A stretch of DNA of 6,543 bases from Proteobacteria bacterium UBA6921 (GTDB lineage: Bacteria > Pseudomonadota > Gammaproteobacteria > SG8-11), in contig DKAR01000215.1 in assembly GCA_002450895.1 (NCBI GenBank), positions 1 to 6,543 of the forward strand, in the 5' to 3' direction. Positions 1-5,289 of this stretch are shown here, piece by piece. The notes under the pieces are model-generated. The model saw only the letters and a program-made list of their open reading frames with translations, was not told the DNA's origin and did not search any database. Within the stretch, counting starts at the first letter, position 1; each line of letters opens with the position of its first letter. Position numbers and translations under genes: made by a program.

Positions 1-10
1 TAACTTGTAG

Positions 11-37
11 ATATGCGGACCCGTCCGGTCCGCATAT
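11..37. repeat. Perfect 11-bp inverted repeat (hairpin)
   Basis: The arms ATATGCGGACC (11-21) and GGTCCGCATAT (27-37) are exact reverse complements around a five-base loop, CGTCC. This is the strongest hairpin in the window. No T-run follows it on either strand, so it is not a textbook Rho-independent terminator. It could still end transcription of an unseen gene to the left, stabilise a transcript 3' end, or be a protein-binding dyad or a dispersed intergenic repeat. The structure is seen directly; its role is inference. Confidence 0.6.
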
Positions 38-254
38 GCAGGATTCGTCGAAACCGTTTAAGAATTGGTTTTGAGTTGGGTTTCATCGGTTTATCCATTC
101 TCTGTCGGAACTTTGTCGCCAGCAAGTACGGACCCGGACTTTCCAGGTGCGTTGGGCGCGGAATCTGTCGACATCAACGCGCGAGAACGCCTGCCGTTCT
201 TCAAGCCGTCGTGCGCAATACCGATAGTCTGGTTCAGACGTTCAACTTCTTTCA
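38..254. other. Intergenic leader upstream of the Sco gene, no gene recognised
   Basis: This stretch has somewhat lower GC than its surroundings. Its open frames give arginine-rich or unlike-protein translations, so I do not call a gene. A weak 5-bp dyad, GTCTG-GTT-CAGAC (227-239), lies just before the Sco start. I see no confident -35/-10 pair: TTGAGT at 71-76 resembles a -35 box, but nothing at the right distance matches a -10. The promoter for the Sco gene is probably here but cannot be placed. Confidence 0.3.
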
Positions 255-959
255 GTGAATCGAATGACTCTTCACAAACTTGTCTTGCGGCTGGCGATGG
301 CGTTGAGTTGCGTCATCGGATTGGCCGGCTGCAGCTCGGCGCCCGCGGCTTCGGATACCGCTTCGAATCCGGTGAATGGCCATGGCCCGATGGAATCCCA
401 CCTGCTGAATTTTCGTCGTGGCATGGCGGTGCCGCGGTTTGTGTTCACGGACCATCGCGGCGCGCCGTTCACGCCGGAGCGCATGCAGGGCAAGTGGAGT
501 GTTGTGATGTTCGGCTACACGCATTGCCCGGATTTTTGTCCTGCAACACTCATGACGATCAATGCCGCGCTCGGCGAGCTGGCGCGCGAGCATGCGGAGC
601 TGGCGGGACGCGTCAGCGTAATCTTCATCTCCGTCGATCCGTTTCGGGATTCGACGGACGACATCGCTAAGTACGTCACGCATTTCAATTCCGGCTTCGT
701 TGGAGTGACGGGTTCGGTGGATGAACTGCACCGCTTTACGAAGCTGCTGGATGCGGACTACAGCTATGACGATCCCGACACGGGCAAGTCCGCGCCGACC
801 ACCGCGCACGCACCGGCCGGTGAGTACGTCGTGAGCCATGGATCAAACTTGTATCTGTTCGATGAACAGACACGCTACGTTCGCTCGTTGTCACCGCCGT
901 TTACGACGCGCCGCATCGCCTCTGCCCTTGAATACTGGATGCAGAATCCGGCCGAGTAG
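255..959 (+). CDS. SCO1/SenC family copper chaperone lipoprotein
   Basis: A 234-residue Sco-family protein with a thioredoxin fold. The family binds copper and acts as a thiol-disulfide reductase in maturing the CuA site of cytochrome c oxidase, on the outer face of the inner membrane. The CxxxC copper motif is present (C91 and C95 in THCPDFCP), and the third ligand is H195 in VVSHGSNLYLFD. The FISVDPFRD segment (about 124-132) is also typical. The N-terminus is a lipoprotein signal: a hydrophobic stretch ends in LAGC with lipidated C26, so a lipid anchor probably replaces the usual membrane helix. The start used is GTG at 255. ATG at 264 fits equally well and keeps the whole signal; neither has a good Shine-Dalgarno sequence, and an in-frame TAG at 225-227 excludes starts further upstream. 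No oxidase subunit or cox assembly gene is adjacent in the window. The family call is secure; the exact client (cytochrome oxidase or general redox and copper stress) is inferred. Confidence 0.93.
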   Translation: MNRMTLHKLVLRLAMALSCVIGLAGCSSAPAASDTASNPVNGHGPMESHLLNFRRGMAVPRFVFTDHRGAPFTPERMQGKWSVVMFGYTHCPDFCPATLMTINAALGELAREHAELAGRVSVIFISVDPFRDSTDDIAKYVTHFNSGFVGVTGSVDELHRFTKLLDADYSYDDPDTGKSAPTTAHAPAGEYVVSHGSNLYLFDEQTRYVRSLSPPFTTRRIASALEYWMQNPAE

Positions 960-990
960 TTCGCGCGATACTGCACTTTCGACTTTCTTG

Positions 991-1013
991 AGAAACGAAA
1001 CCCCGCGTCGGGG
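991..1013 (-). terminator. Rho-independent terminator of ybcJ-yaeQ
   Basis: Read on the minus strand, a five-pair G/C stem CCCCG-ACG-CGGGG (1013 to 1001) is followed directly by TTTCGTTTCT (1000 to 991). It begins 18 bases after the yaeQ stop, where a terminator is expected. On the plus strand the same hairpin follows the Sco stop but lacks a T-run, so it probably serves mainly the minus-strand unit. The short stem and interrupted T-tract keep the confidence moderate. Confidence 0.55.
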
Positions 1014-1030
1014 ATTACGTTGTACTCACG

Positions 1031-1567
1031 TCACCCCTTCAACCGCTCCGGCTCCACCTGCACTGCCCCCGCCTCGGTGGTCATCAATACCAGCCGATCT
1101 TGGATCGTGCATTGCAGTTGCATGTTGCGGTTGGCGAGTGCGGCGAGGGATTGCGTGGTGGCGACAGGCAAGCGCAGCACGGTGAGGTTGTCGATGCGGC
1201 TGAGCGCGTCGCGGTTCTGCTGCCACCACGGTTCCGCGGAGCGGCTGTAGTTCACCACGACGACATGGCGCGCACGGCCGCTGGCTCTGCGGATTTCGCG
1301 TTCGTCGGGTTGGCCGACTTCGATCCAGCGCTCGATGGCGCCGGTCAGGTCTTTTTCCCACAGTGTCGGCTCATCTTCGGTCGAGATGCCTTTGCCGAAA
1401 GCGAGCGCGTCGCTGGCGTAGAGCGCAAACGCCAGCAGGCGCACCATCACGCGCTCGTCGGTCTCGGACGCGTGCCGTGCCACGGTGAGCGCGTGGTTCT
1501 GGTAGTAGTTGCGGTCCATGTCCGCAACCTGCAAATCCACTTTGTAGATCGTCGACTTCAGGGCCAC
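1031..1567 (-). CDS. yaeQ: YaeQ family protein
   Basis: A 178-residue protein that matches the YaeQ family over its full length. Characteristic segments are IYKVDLQVADMDRNYY (7-22), LTVARHASETDERVMVRLLAFAL (27-49), STEDEPTLWEKDLTG (62-76) and IEVGQPDEREIRRASGRA (82-99). Known structures of the family have a PD-(D/E)XK nuclease-like fold, but no activity is established. The conserved acidic and Gln residues around D65/E66 and E83-V-G-Q86 are the obvious candidates for a variant active site (inference). E. coli YaeQ was once linked to suppression of rfaH defects, but the molecular role remains unclear. Translation starts with GTG, two bases after the ybcJ stop, so translation is probably coupled to ybcJ. 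The protein has no signal peptide or membrane segment and should be cytoplasmic. A terminator-like hairpin follows the stop. Confidence 0.95.
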   Translation of the reverse strand: MALKSTIYKVDLQVADMDRNYYQNHALTVARHASETDERVMVRLLAFALYASDALAFGKGISTEDEPTLWEKDLTGAIERWIEVGQPDEREIRRASGRARHVVVVNYSRSAEPWWQQNRDALSRIDNLTVLRLPVATTQSLAALANRNMQLQCTIQDRLVLMTTEAGAVQVEPERLKG

Positions 1568-1569
1568 AG

Positions 1570-1788
1570 CTAGCTCGCCACGACTTCAATGCGGGTGTCT
1601 TCGCACTGCACGACCTGCCCGGCGCGAATCTTCGCCGTCTTGCGGCTTTCCGGCTGGCCATCGACCTGCACCTGACCGGCGGCGACCATCGCCTTGCCCT
1701 GCCCGCCGCTCGTGGCGACCCCGGTGAGCTTGAGCAGATCGCACAGGGCGATGTGCTCGGCGTTGAGTTGGAATGAAATGGTAGCCAT
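1570..1788 (-). CDS. ybcJ: YbcJ-like S4-domain RNA-binding protein
   Basis: A 72-residue protein that is essentially one S4-like RNA-binding domain. Its family signature is LCDLLKLTGVATSGGQGKAMVAAGQVQVDGQPESRKTAKIRAGQ (about residues 15-58), and its length matches E. coli YbcJ, which is about 70 residues. The alpha-L fold of S4 domains binds structured RNA such as rRNA or tRNA; the specific target of YbcJ is not known. It starts with ATG at 1788 without an evident Shine-Dalgarno sequence (upstream on its strand is CCCGAGTCTCCCAACCC). It is the first gene of a two-gene unit with yaeQ, two bases downstream. It is divergent from the secreted hydrolase gene, with about 200 bases between them. The family is clear; the function is only general. 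Confidence 0.9.
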   Translation of the reverse strand: MATISFQLNAEHIALCDLLKLTGVATSGGQGKAMVAAGQVQVDGQPESRKTAKIRAGQVVQCEDTRIEVVAS

Positions 1789-1924
1789 GGGTTGGGAGAC
1801 TCGGGATGTGCTGGGTTACAGGGTTCGATTAGGTTCGGGCTGCGACGACAACCGCCGTCGCGCGCACAGCGCACACTACTCTGTTTTTACCGAACCGTCG
1901 CGCGATGTTTGTCCCGTGCTCCTC

Positions 1925-1953
1925 TTGACCACTGCGCGCCGTCACGCTGTTAC
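1925..1953 (+). promoter_or_regulatory. Weak candidate sigma70 promoter for the hydrolase gene
   Basis: TTGACC (1925-1930) is a good -35 match. At 17 bases spacing lies TGTTAC (1948-1953), which keeps only three of six -10 consensus bases. A start near 1960 would leave a leader of about 33 bases to ATG 1993, which fits that start codon. No other pair in the 1789-1992 region looked better, and no promoter for ybcJ could be placed. Confidence 0.25.
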
Positions 1954-1992
1954 GAATTGCGCGCTCAGAGTTCATCGCATAGAGTTTGCGTG

Positions 1993-2928
1993 ATGCGAAC
2001 CGACGACGTCACACCGGGCCCTTCGCGCGTGCGCGCGAGCATGACGCTGTTTTTCCTGTTCACAGGCCTGCTCCTCGCATTCACGTCCCACGCCGATGAA
2101 GTCACGCTGCCGTTTCAGGGACTGACGCTCAACGGCAATCTGGAACTGGCGCCGGGCAAGAAAATCGACGACGGCGTCATCCTCATCACCCACGGTGGGC
2201 TCATGCACCGCGGCATGGAACTCTACGTCGGGCTACAAAACCTGTTGGCAAAAGCCGGTTACAACACGTTGGCAATCAATCTGAGCCTGAGCGTTGATAA
2301 TCGTCACGGCATGCTCGAATGCACCATGCCGCAGCGGCATCGCTTTGAAGACGCGCCGATTGAGATCGGTGCCTGGGTGCAATGGCTCAAGGACCGCGGA
2401 GTGAAGCGCATTGCGCTGCTCGGCCATTCACGCGGCGGCGGGGAAACCGCCTCCTTTGCGGCGCAGCATGCGGACCCACAGATTCACGTCGTGATCCTGC
2501 TCGCGCCGGACACCTCCGAAACCAACGACGCGGCCGCGTATCAGAATCGCCATCACAAGGCACTCGCACCTGTTCTGAAAAAAGCGCGCGACATGGTGGC
2601 AAGCAACCAGGGACGGACGGATTTGCTGCATACCGATTTTCTGTATTGCTCGGATACAACGGTCGCCGCCGAGACGATCGTTTCCTACTACGGCGACAAC
2701 TCACGCATCGAAACAGCGTTTCACGTTCCAAAAATCCGCGTGCCGGTGCTGATCATTATCGCGGGCGAGGATGAGGCGGTGATCAATACGGCAAAGTTCG
2801 TCCCGCTGGCGAACGGCAATCGCGTGCAGGTAAAAACCGTTGAGGGCGCCGGGCATTTGTTTCGCGACCTCAACAGCGACGATGCCGTCGATCTAATGAC
2901 CGCTTTCCTGAAGGACAACAACTTCTAG
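1993..2928 (+). CDS. Exported alpha/beta hydrolase
   Basis: A 311-residue protein with the alpha/beta-hydrolase layout: oxyanion-region HGG (67-69), nucleophile elbow GHSRGG (144-149, Ser146), acid in AGED (Asp260) and His288 in GAGH. The full Ser-Asp-His set suggests an active esterase, lipase or related hydrolase; the substrate cannot be read from the sequence. A hydrophobic signal segment (about residues 17-31, MTLFFLFTGLLLAF) with a possible cut after SHA (33-34) points to export to the periplasm or beyond. C110 and C219 could form a disulfide there. The start is uncertain: ATG 1993 has AGAG eight bases upstream and fits a candidate promoter; ATG 2041 would give 295 residues beginning right at the hydrophobic core. 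The frame stays open upstream to 1792, but that part reads like non-coding DNA. The gene is monocistronic in appearance and converges with gluQ. Confidence 0.88.
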   Translation: MRTDDVTPGPSRVRASMTLFFLFTGLLLAFTSHADEVTLPFQGLTLNGNLELAPGKKIDDGVILITHGGLMHRGMELYVGLQNLLAKAGYNTLAINLSLSVDNRHGMLECTMPQRHRFEDAPIEIGAWVQWLKDRGVKRIALLGHSRGGGETASFAAQHADPQIHVVILLAPDTSETNDAAAYQNRHHKALAPVLKKARDMVASNQGRTDLLHTDFLYCSDTTVAAETIVSYYGDNSRIETAFHVPKIRVPVLIIIAGEDEAVINTAKFVPLANGNRVQVKTVEGAGHLFRDLNSDDAVDLMTAFLKDNNF

Positions 2929-2972
2929 GCACGTCAACTCAAACAAGGCAATCGTCGCCACGGTACGGTACT

Positions 2973-2984
2973 TCGTGCGCACGA
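2973..2984. repeat. 12-bp perfect palindrome between convergent genes
   Basis: TCGTGCGCACGA is its own reverse complement. It lies in the 67-base gap between the ends of the hydrolase gene and gluQ. There is no loop or T-run, so it is not a standard terminator. No other terminator is obvious in this gap. It could be chance in GC-rich DNA. Confidence 0.3.
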
Positions 2985-2995
2985 CTGGCAATAAC

Positions 2996-3937
2996 CTACG
3001 GGATCGGCGACTCTTTGGTCGCGATCATTCCGGCGCAACGCGGCACAGACGCTTCCGACCAACGTGCGATAGATTCCGGCCAAAACTCATTGAGTGATAG
3101 TGACGCCAAATCCACGGGCGGTTGCTGACCGAGAAACACCAGTGCCCGGTGCAGCTCCGAAACCGGGTCGCGTCGCGACAGGGCTGCTGCGCCAGTTTGC
3201 TTGCTCAGCTTGATCCCGGGCGCAGTCAATACGGCAGGCAAATGGGAATAGGCGGGCGTTGAGGCGCCAAGCAATCGCTGTAAATGAATCTGTCTTGCGG
3301 TTGAAGCCAACAGATCGGCACCGCGCACAATTTCGGTGATGCGTTGCTCCGCGTCGTCGACGACGACCGCCAGTTGGTAGGCATAAAATCCGTCGGCACG
3401 CTTCACGACGAAATCACCGATCTCGGAATCGAGTTGCGAGCGCTGCGCCCCCTGAATGCGATCTTGGAATTCACAGCTCACGCCGTCGGTACGAACGCGC
3501 AACGCACGCACGGATCGACCCGGCGACACGCCGGATCGGCACGTGCCTGGATAGATCGGACCTTCAATCCCCTGAACACTTGAGTCCGCAATCTCGCGGC
3601 GCGTGCAACTGCAGCCATAGATCGCGCCTTGATGATGCAATACGTCCAGCGCCGCCTCGTAGGCATCGCGGCGCTGACTTTGATACATCACCGCGCCATC
3701 CCATTCGAACCCATAGGCTTCCAGCGTGCGGAGAATGTCGTCGGCTGCGCCTTTCATTTCGCGCGGTGGATCGAGGTCTTCCATGCGCACCAGCCACTCG
3801 CCACCCTGCGCCTTGGCGCTGAGATAGCTGCCGACTGCCGCAACCAGCGATCCGAAATGCAGCGGACCGGTGGGCGAAGGCGCGAAGCGGCCGCGCGGCC
3901 GGATCCGTGTTGAGTTCGGTACTGCTGTCGGCGTCAC
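2996..3937 (-). CDS. gluQ: Glutamyl-Q tRNA(Asp) synthetase
   Basis: A 313-residue paralogue of the glutamyl-tRNA synthetase catalytic domain that lacks the anticodon-binding half. The family (YadB/GluQ-RS) activates glutamate and attaches it to the queuosine base at the wobble position of tRNA-Asp, in the cytoplasm. The class I signature is seen as FAPSPTGPLHFGS (18-30), and a KMSKS-like loop is KLSKQ (243-247). The zinc site is intact: C109 and C111 (CSC), Y129 and C133 (YPGTC). The RMEDLDPPRE segment (51-60) is typical for the glutamate pocket. The start is GTG at 3937. An in-frame ATG just upstream is not available, because the ATG near 3952 runs into TGA in another frame. In E. coli and relatives gluQ follows dksA; here it stands alone, divergent from an efflux operon. 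The length fits the family (about 300 residues). The assignment is secure. Confidence 0.95.
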   Translation of the reverse strand: MTPTAVPNSTRIRPRGRFAPSPTGPLHFGSLVAAVGSYLSAKAQGGEWLVRMEDLDPPREMKGAADDILRTLEAYGFEWDGAVMYQSQRRDAYEAALDVLHHQGAIYGCSCTRREIADSSVQGIEGPIYPGTCRSGVSPGRSVRALRVRTDGVSCEFQDRIQGAQRSQLDSEIGDFVVKRADGFYAYQLAVVVDDAEQRITEIVRGADLLASTARQIHLQRLLGASTPAYSHLPAVLTAPGIKLSKQTGAAALSRRDPVSELHRALVFLGQQPPVDLASLSLNEFWPESIARWSEASVPRCAGMIATKESPIP

Positions 3938-3972
3938 TTCAGTCGGTACCCATTGGGTTTATTGCCTTATCA

Positions 3973-3978
3973 ATCATA
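3973..3978 (-). promoter_or_regulatory. Possible -10 box for gluQ
   Basis: On the minus strand TATGAT (3978 to 3973) matches five of six bases of the -10 consensus, about 35 bases before the gluQ GTG. No matching -35 box lies at the usual distance, where the CCGGARTCCGS repeats occur instead. A regulator-dependent promoter or chance are both possible. Confidence 0.25.
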
Positions 3979-3979
3979 C

Positions 3980-4001
3980 CCGGAGTCCGCCCGGAATCCG
4001 G
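3980..4001. repeat. Tandem 11-bp semi-palindromic repeat
   Basis: Two adjacent units, CCGGAGTCCGC (3980-3990) and CCGGAATCCGG (3991-4001), differ at two positions. The second unit is a perfect dyad CCGGA-A-TCCGG; the first is nearly so. They lie between gluQ and the efflux operon, just upstream of the TATGAT of gluQ. The head-to-tail dyads fit a pair of operator half-sites, but the role is inferred and GC-rich chance repetition is possible. Confidence 0.4.
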
Positions 4002-4131
4002 CCCGTACCGTCGCCCCGGGCAACCCGCGGCCCGCGAATCGGTCGTTTTCAATTTTTTGCCATACAAATGACGAACAATCGCCCATTCTCGCCGTCCAAT
4101 CAGCGTCACCATGCCCTGCCGAACAACGCGG

Positions 4132-4139
4132 TATAGAAT
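4132..4139 (+). promoter_or_regulatory. Candidate -10 region of the efflux operon
   Basis: TATAGAAT contains good -10 candidates (TATAGA at 4132-4137, TAGAAT at 4134-4139) about 40 bases before the adaptor ATG. The sequence 16-18 bases upstream has no convincing TTGACA, so transcription may need an activator. A weak 5-bp dyad, CCGAA (4119-4123) and TTCGG (4139-4143), brackets it. Confidence 0.3.
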
Positions 4140-4150
4140 TCGGTCGGCGC

Positions 4151-4166
4151 AAACAACAATCTGTTT
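4151..4166. promoter_or_regulatory. AAACA-N6-TGTTT dyad in the efflux operon leader
   Basis: The arms AAACA (4151-4155) and TGTTT (4162-4166) are reverse complements with six bases between them. They sit between the candidate -10 and the ribosome binding site, where a repressor operator would block transcription. The arms are short and AT-only apart from one pair, so this may be chance. Confidence 0.22.
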
Positions 4167-4167
4167 C

Positions 4168-4171
4168 GGAG
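4168..4171 (+). promoter_or_regulatory. Shine-Dalgarno site fixing the adaptor start
   Basis: GGAG lies eight bases before ATG 4180. This supports 4180 over the in-frame ATG at 4111, whose extra 23 residues would precede the hydrophobic signal sequence and have no ribosome binding site. Confidence 0.7.
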
Positions 4172-4179
4172 TAGAACGC

Positions 4180-5289
4180 ATGCAGCTTCGGGGGTGGAAG
4201 ATTTCACTGGCGATTGCCGGATTGGTCGCCGCAGGAACATTCAGCACGATGGGACTCGCCGCGAAGGACGACGCCGCCCGTGCACCGCGCCCGGCGTTAA
4301 CGGTGGAAACCGTCAAACCCGCTCACGACAAGTGGCCGCTGGTCGTCACCGCCAACGGCAGCATCGCGCCGTGGCAGGAAGCGGTGATCGGTGCGGAGAC
4401 CGGCGGATTACGAATCACCGAGCTGTTTGTTGACGTCGGCAGCGTGGTCCACAAGGGTGACAAGCTGGCGCAGCTCGCGCAGGACAGCGTCGCCGCCGAT
4501 CTCGCCGTGCAGAAAGCACACGTCGCGCAGGCCAAGGCACAACTCGAGGAAGCAAAAGCCAACGCCGATCGCGCCCGCAATCTGGAGACCAGCAGCGCGA
4601 TGTCCGCGCAGCAGATCAATCAATACCTGATCGGTCAGCAAACTGCCGAAGCGAATCTTGCCGCCACCGAAGCGCAGCTGAAGAGCCAGCAGATTCGCAT
4701 GGCGCAAACCACCATCGTTGCGGTGGATGACGGCGTGATCTCATCGCGCAGCGCAACGCTGGGCGCCGTCGTGCAAGTGGGCACGGAACTGTTTCGCATG
4801 GTGCGCCAGAATCGCCTGGAGTGGCGCGCCGAAGTTGTCGCGGAACAATTGCCGGGCATTCGCACCGGCCAGCGCGTTCGCGTGCAATTGACGAACGGCG
4901 AAACGGTGGACGGTGCCGTGCGCGTTGCCGCGCCCACGTTCGACAGCAACACGCGCAAGACCATCGTCTACGTTGATCTCGCCGCATCCAAAACCGCGCG
5001 CGCCGGGATGTTCGCCAGCGGTGACATTCTGGTCGGCAACAACAGCGTTTTGACAGTACCGGAACCCGCAGTCGTGTTGCGCGACGGATTCAGCTACGTG
5101 TTCGTCGTAAAACCCGATTCGAAAGTGGAGCAGCGCAAGGTGGTCACCGGCCGGCGGGCGCACAGCCGCGTGGAAATCAGTGAAGGCATCGCCGACGGCG
5201 ACACGCTGGTTGCCACCGGCGGCGCGTTCCTCAACGACGGTGATCTCGTGCGCGTGCTGCAATCCGGCACCGAGAAGGACAGCAAATGA
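4180..5289 (+). CDS. RND efflux periplasmic adaptor subunit (membrane fusion protein)
   Basis: A 369-residue HlyD/AcrA-type adaptor that links an RND pump to an outer-membrane channel across the periplasm. An N-terminal signal or anchor helix (about residues 7-28, ending GLAA) is followed by a barrel-sandwich half (about 55-102), an alpha-helical hairpin rich in Ala, Gln, Lys and Glu (about 103-172), the second lipoyl half (about 175-208, with DDGVISSR), and beta-barrel and membrane-proximal domains to the C-terminus. The hairpin keeps the RLS motif used for docking to TolC-like channels: R131, L135, S142. There is no cysteine, so it is not a lipoprotein like AcrA. The ATG is chosen from a GGAG eight bases upstream. 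The stop overlaps the pump start (ATGA), so the two are translated as one operon. No outer-membrane factor or regulator gene is seen in the window. The family is secure; the substrate is unknown. Confidence 0.93.
   Translation: MQLRGWKISLAIAGLVAAGTFSTMGLAAKDDAARAPRPALTVETVKPAHDKWPLVVTANGSIAPWQEAVIGAETGGLRITELFVDVGSVVHKGDKLAQLAQDSVAADLAVQKAHVAQAKAQLEEAKANADRARNLETSSAMSAQQINQYLIGQQTAEANLAATEAQLKSQQIRMAQTTIVAVDDGVISSRSATLGAVVQVGTELFRMVRQNRLEWRAEVVAEQLPGIRTGQRVRVQLTNGETVDGAVRVAAPTFDSNTRKTIVYVDLAASKTARAGMFASGDILVGNNSVLTVPEPAVVLRDGFSYVFVVKPDSKVEQRKVVTGRRAHSRVEISEGIADGDTLVATGGAFLNDGDLVRVLQSGTEKDSK

Noticed and set aside
3..74. Frame open from the window edge to TGA at 72-74, possibly the tail of an upstream gene
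   Set aside because: Only 23 codons, and the region includes the perfect hairpin; nothing distinguishes it from a chance open frame.
227..239. Small hairpin GTCTG-GTT-CAGAC just before the Sco start, possibly a regulatory RNA element
   Set aside because: Only five pairs, with no conserved riboswitch-like features around it.
65..670. Open frame of 201 codons on the plus strand overlapping the Sco gene
   Set aside because: Its translation has no recognisable motif and most of it overlaps the Sco gene in another frame; the Sco frame has clear family residues.
1815..1850. GGGTTCGATTAGG, resembling a tRNA T-loop
   Set aside because: The bases flanking TTCGATT do not pair into a T-stem, and no acceptor or anticodon arms can be drawn.
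1792..1992. N-terminal extension of the hydrolase frame
   Set aside because: The extra 67 codons have no family similarity and would put the signal peptide deep inside the protein.
4057..4062. TTGCCA after a T-run as a -35 box
   Set aside because: No -10-like hexamer is found at 16-18 bases downstream.
3939..4316. Minus-strand 125-codon open frame across the gluQ/adaptor gap
   Set aside because: It covers the divergent promoter region and the adaptor's start, ends just before gluQ, and has low-complexity composition without motifs.
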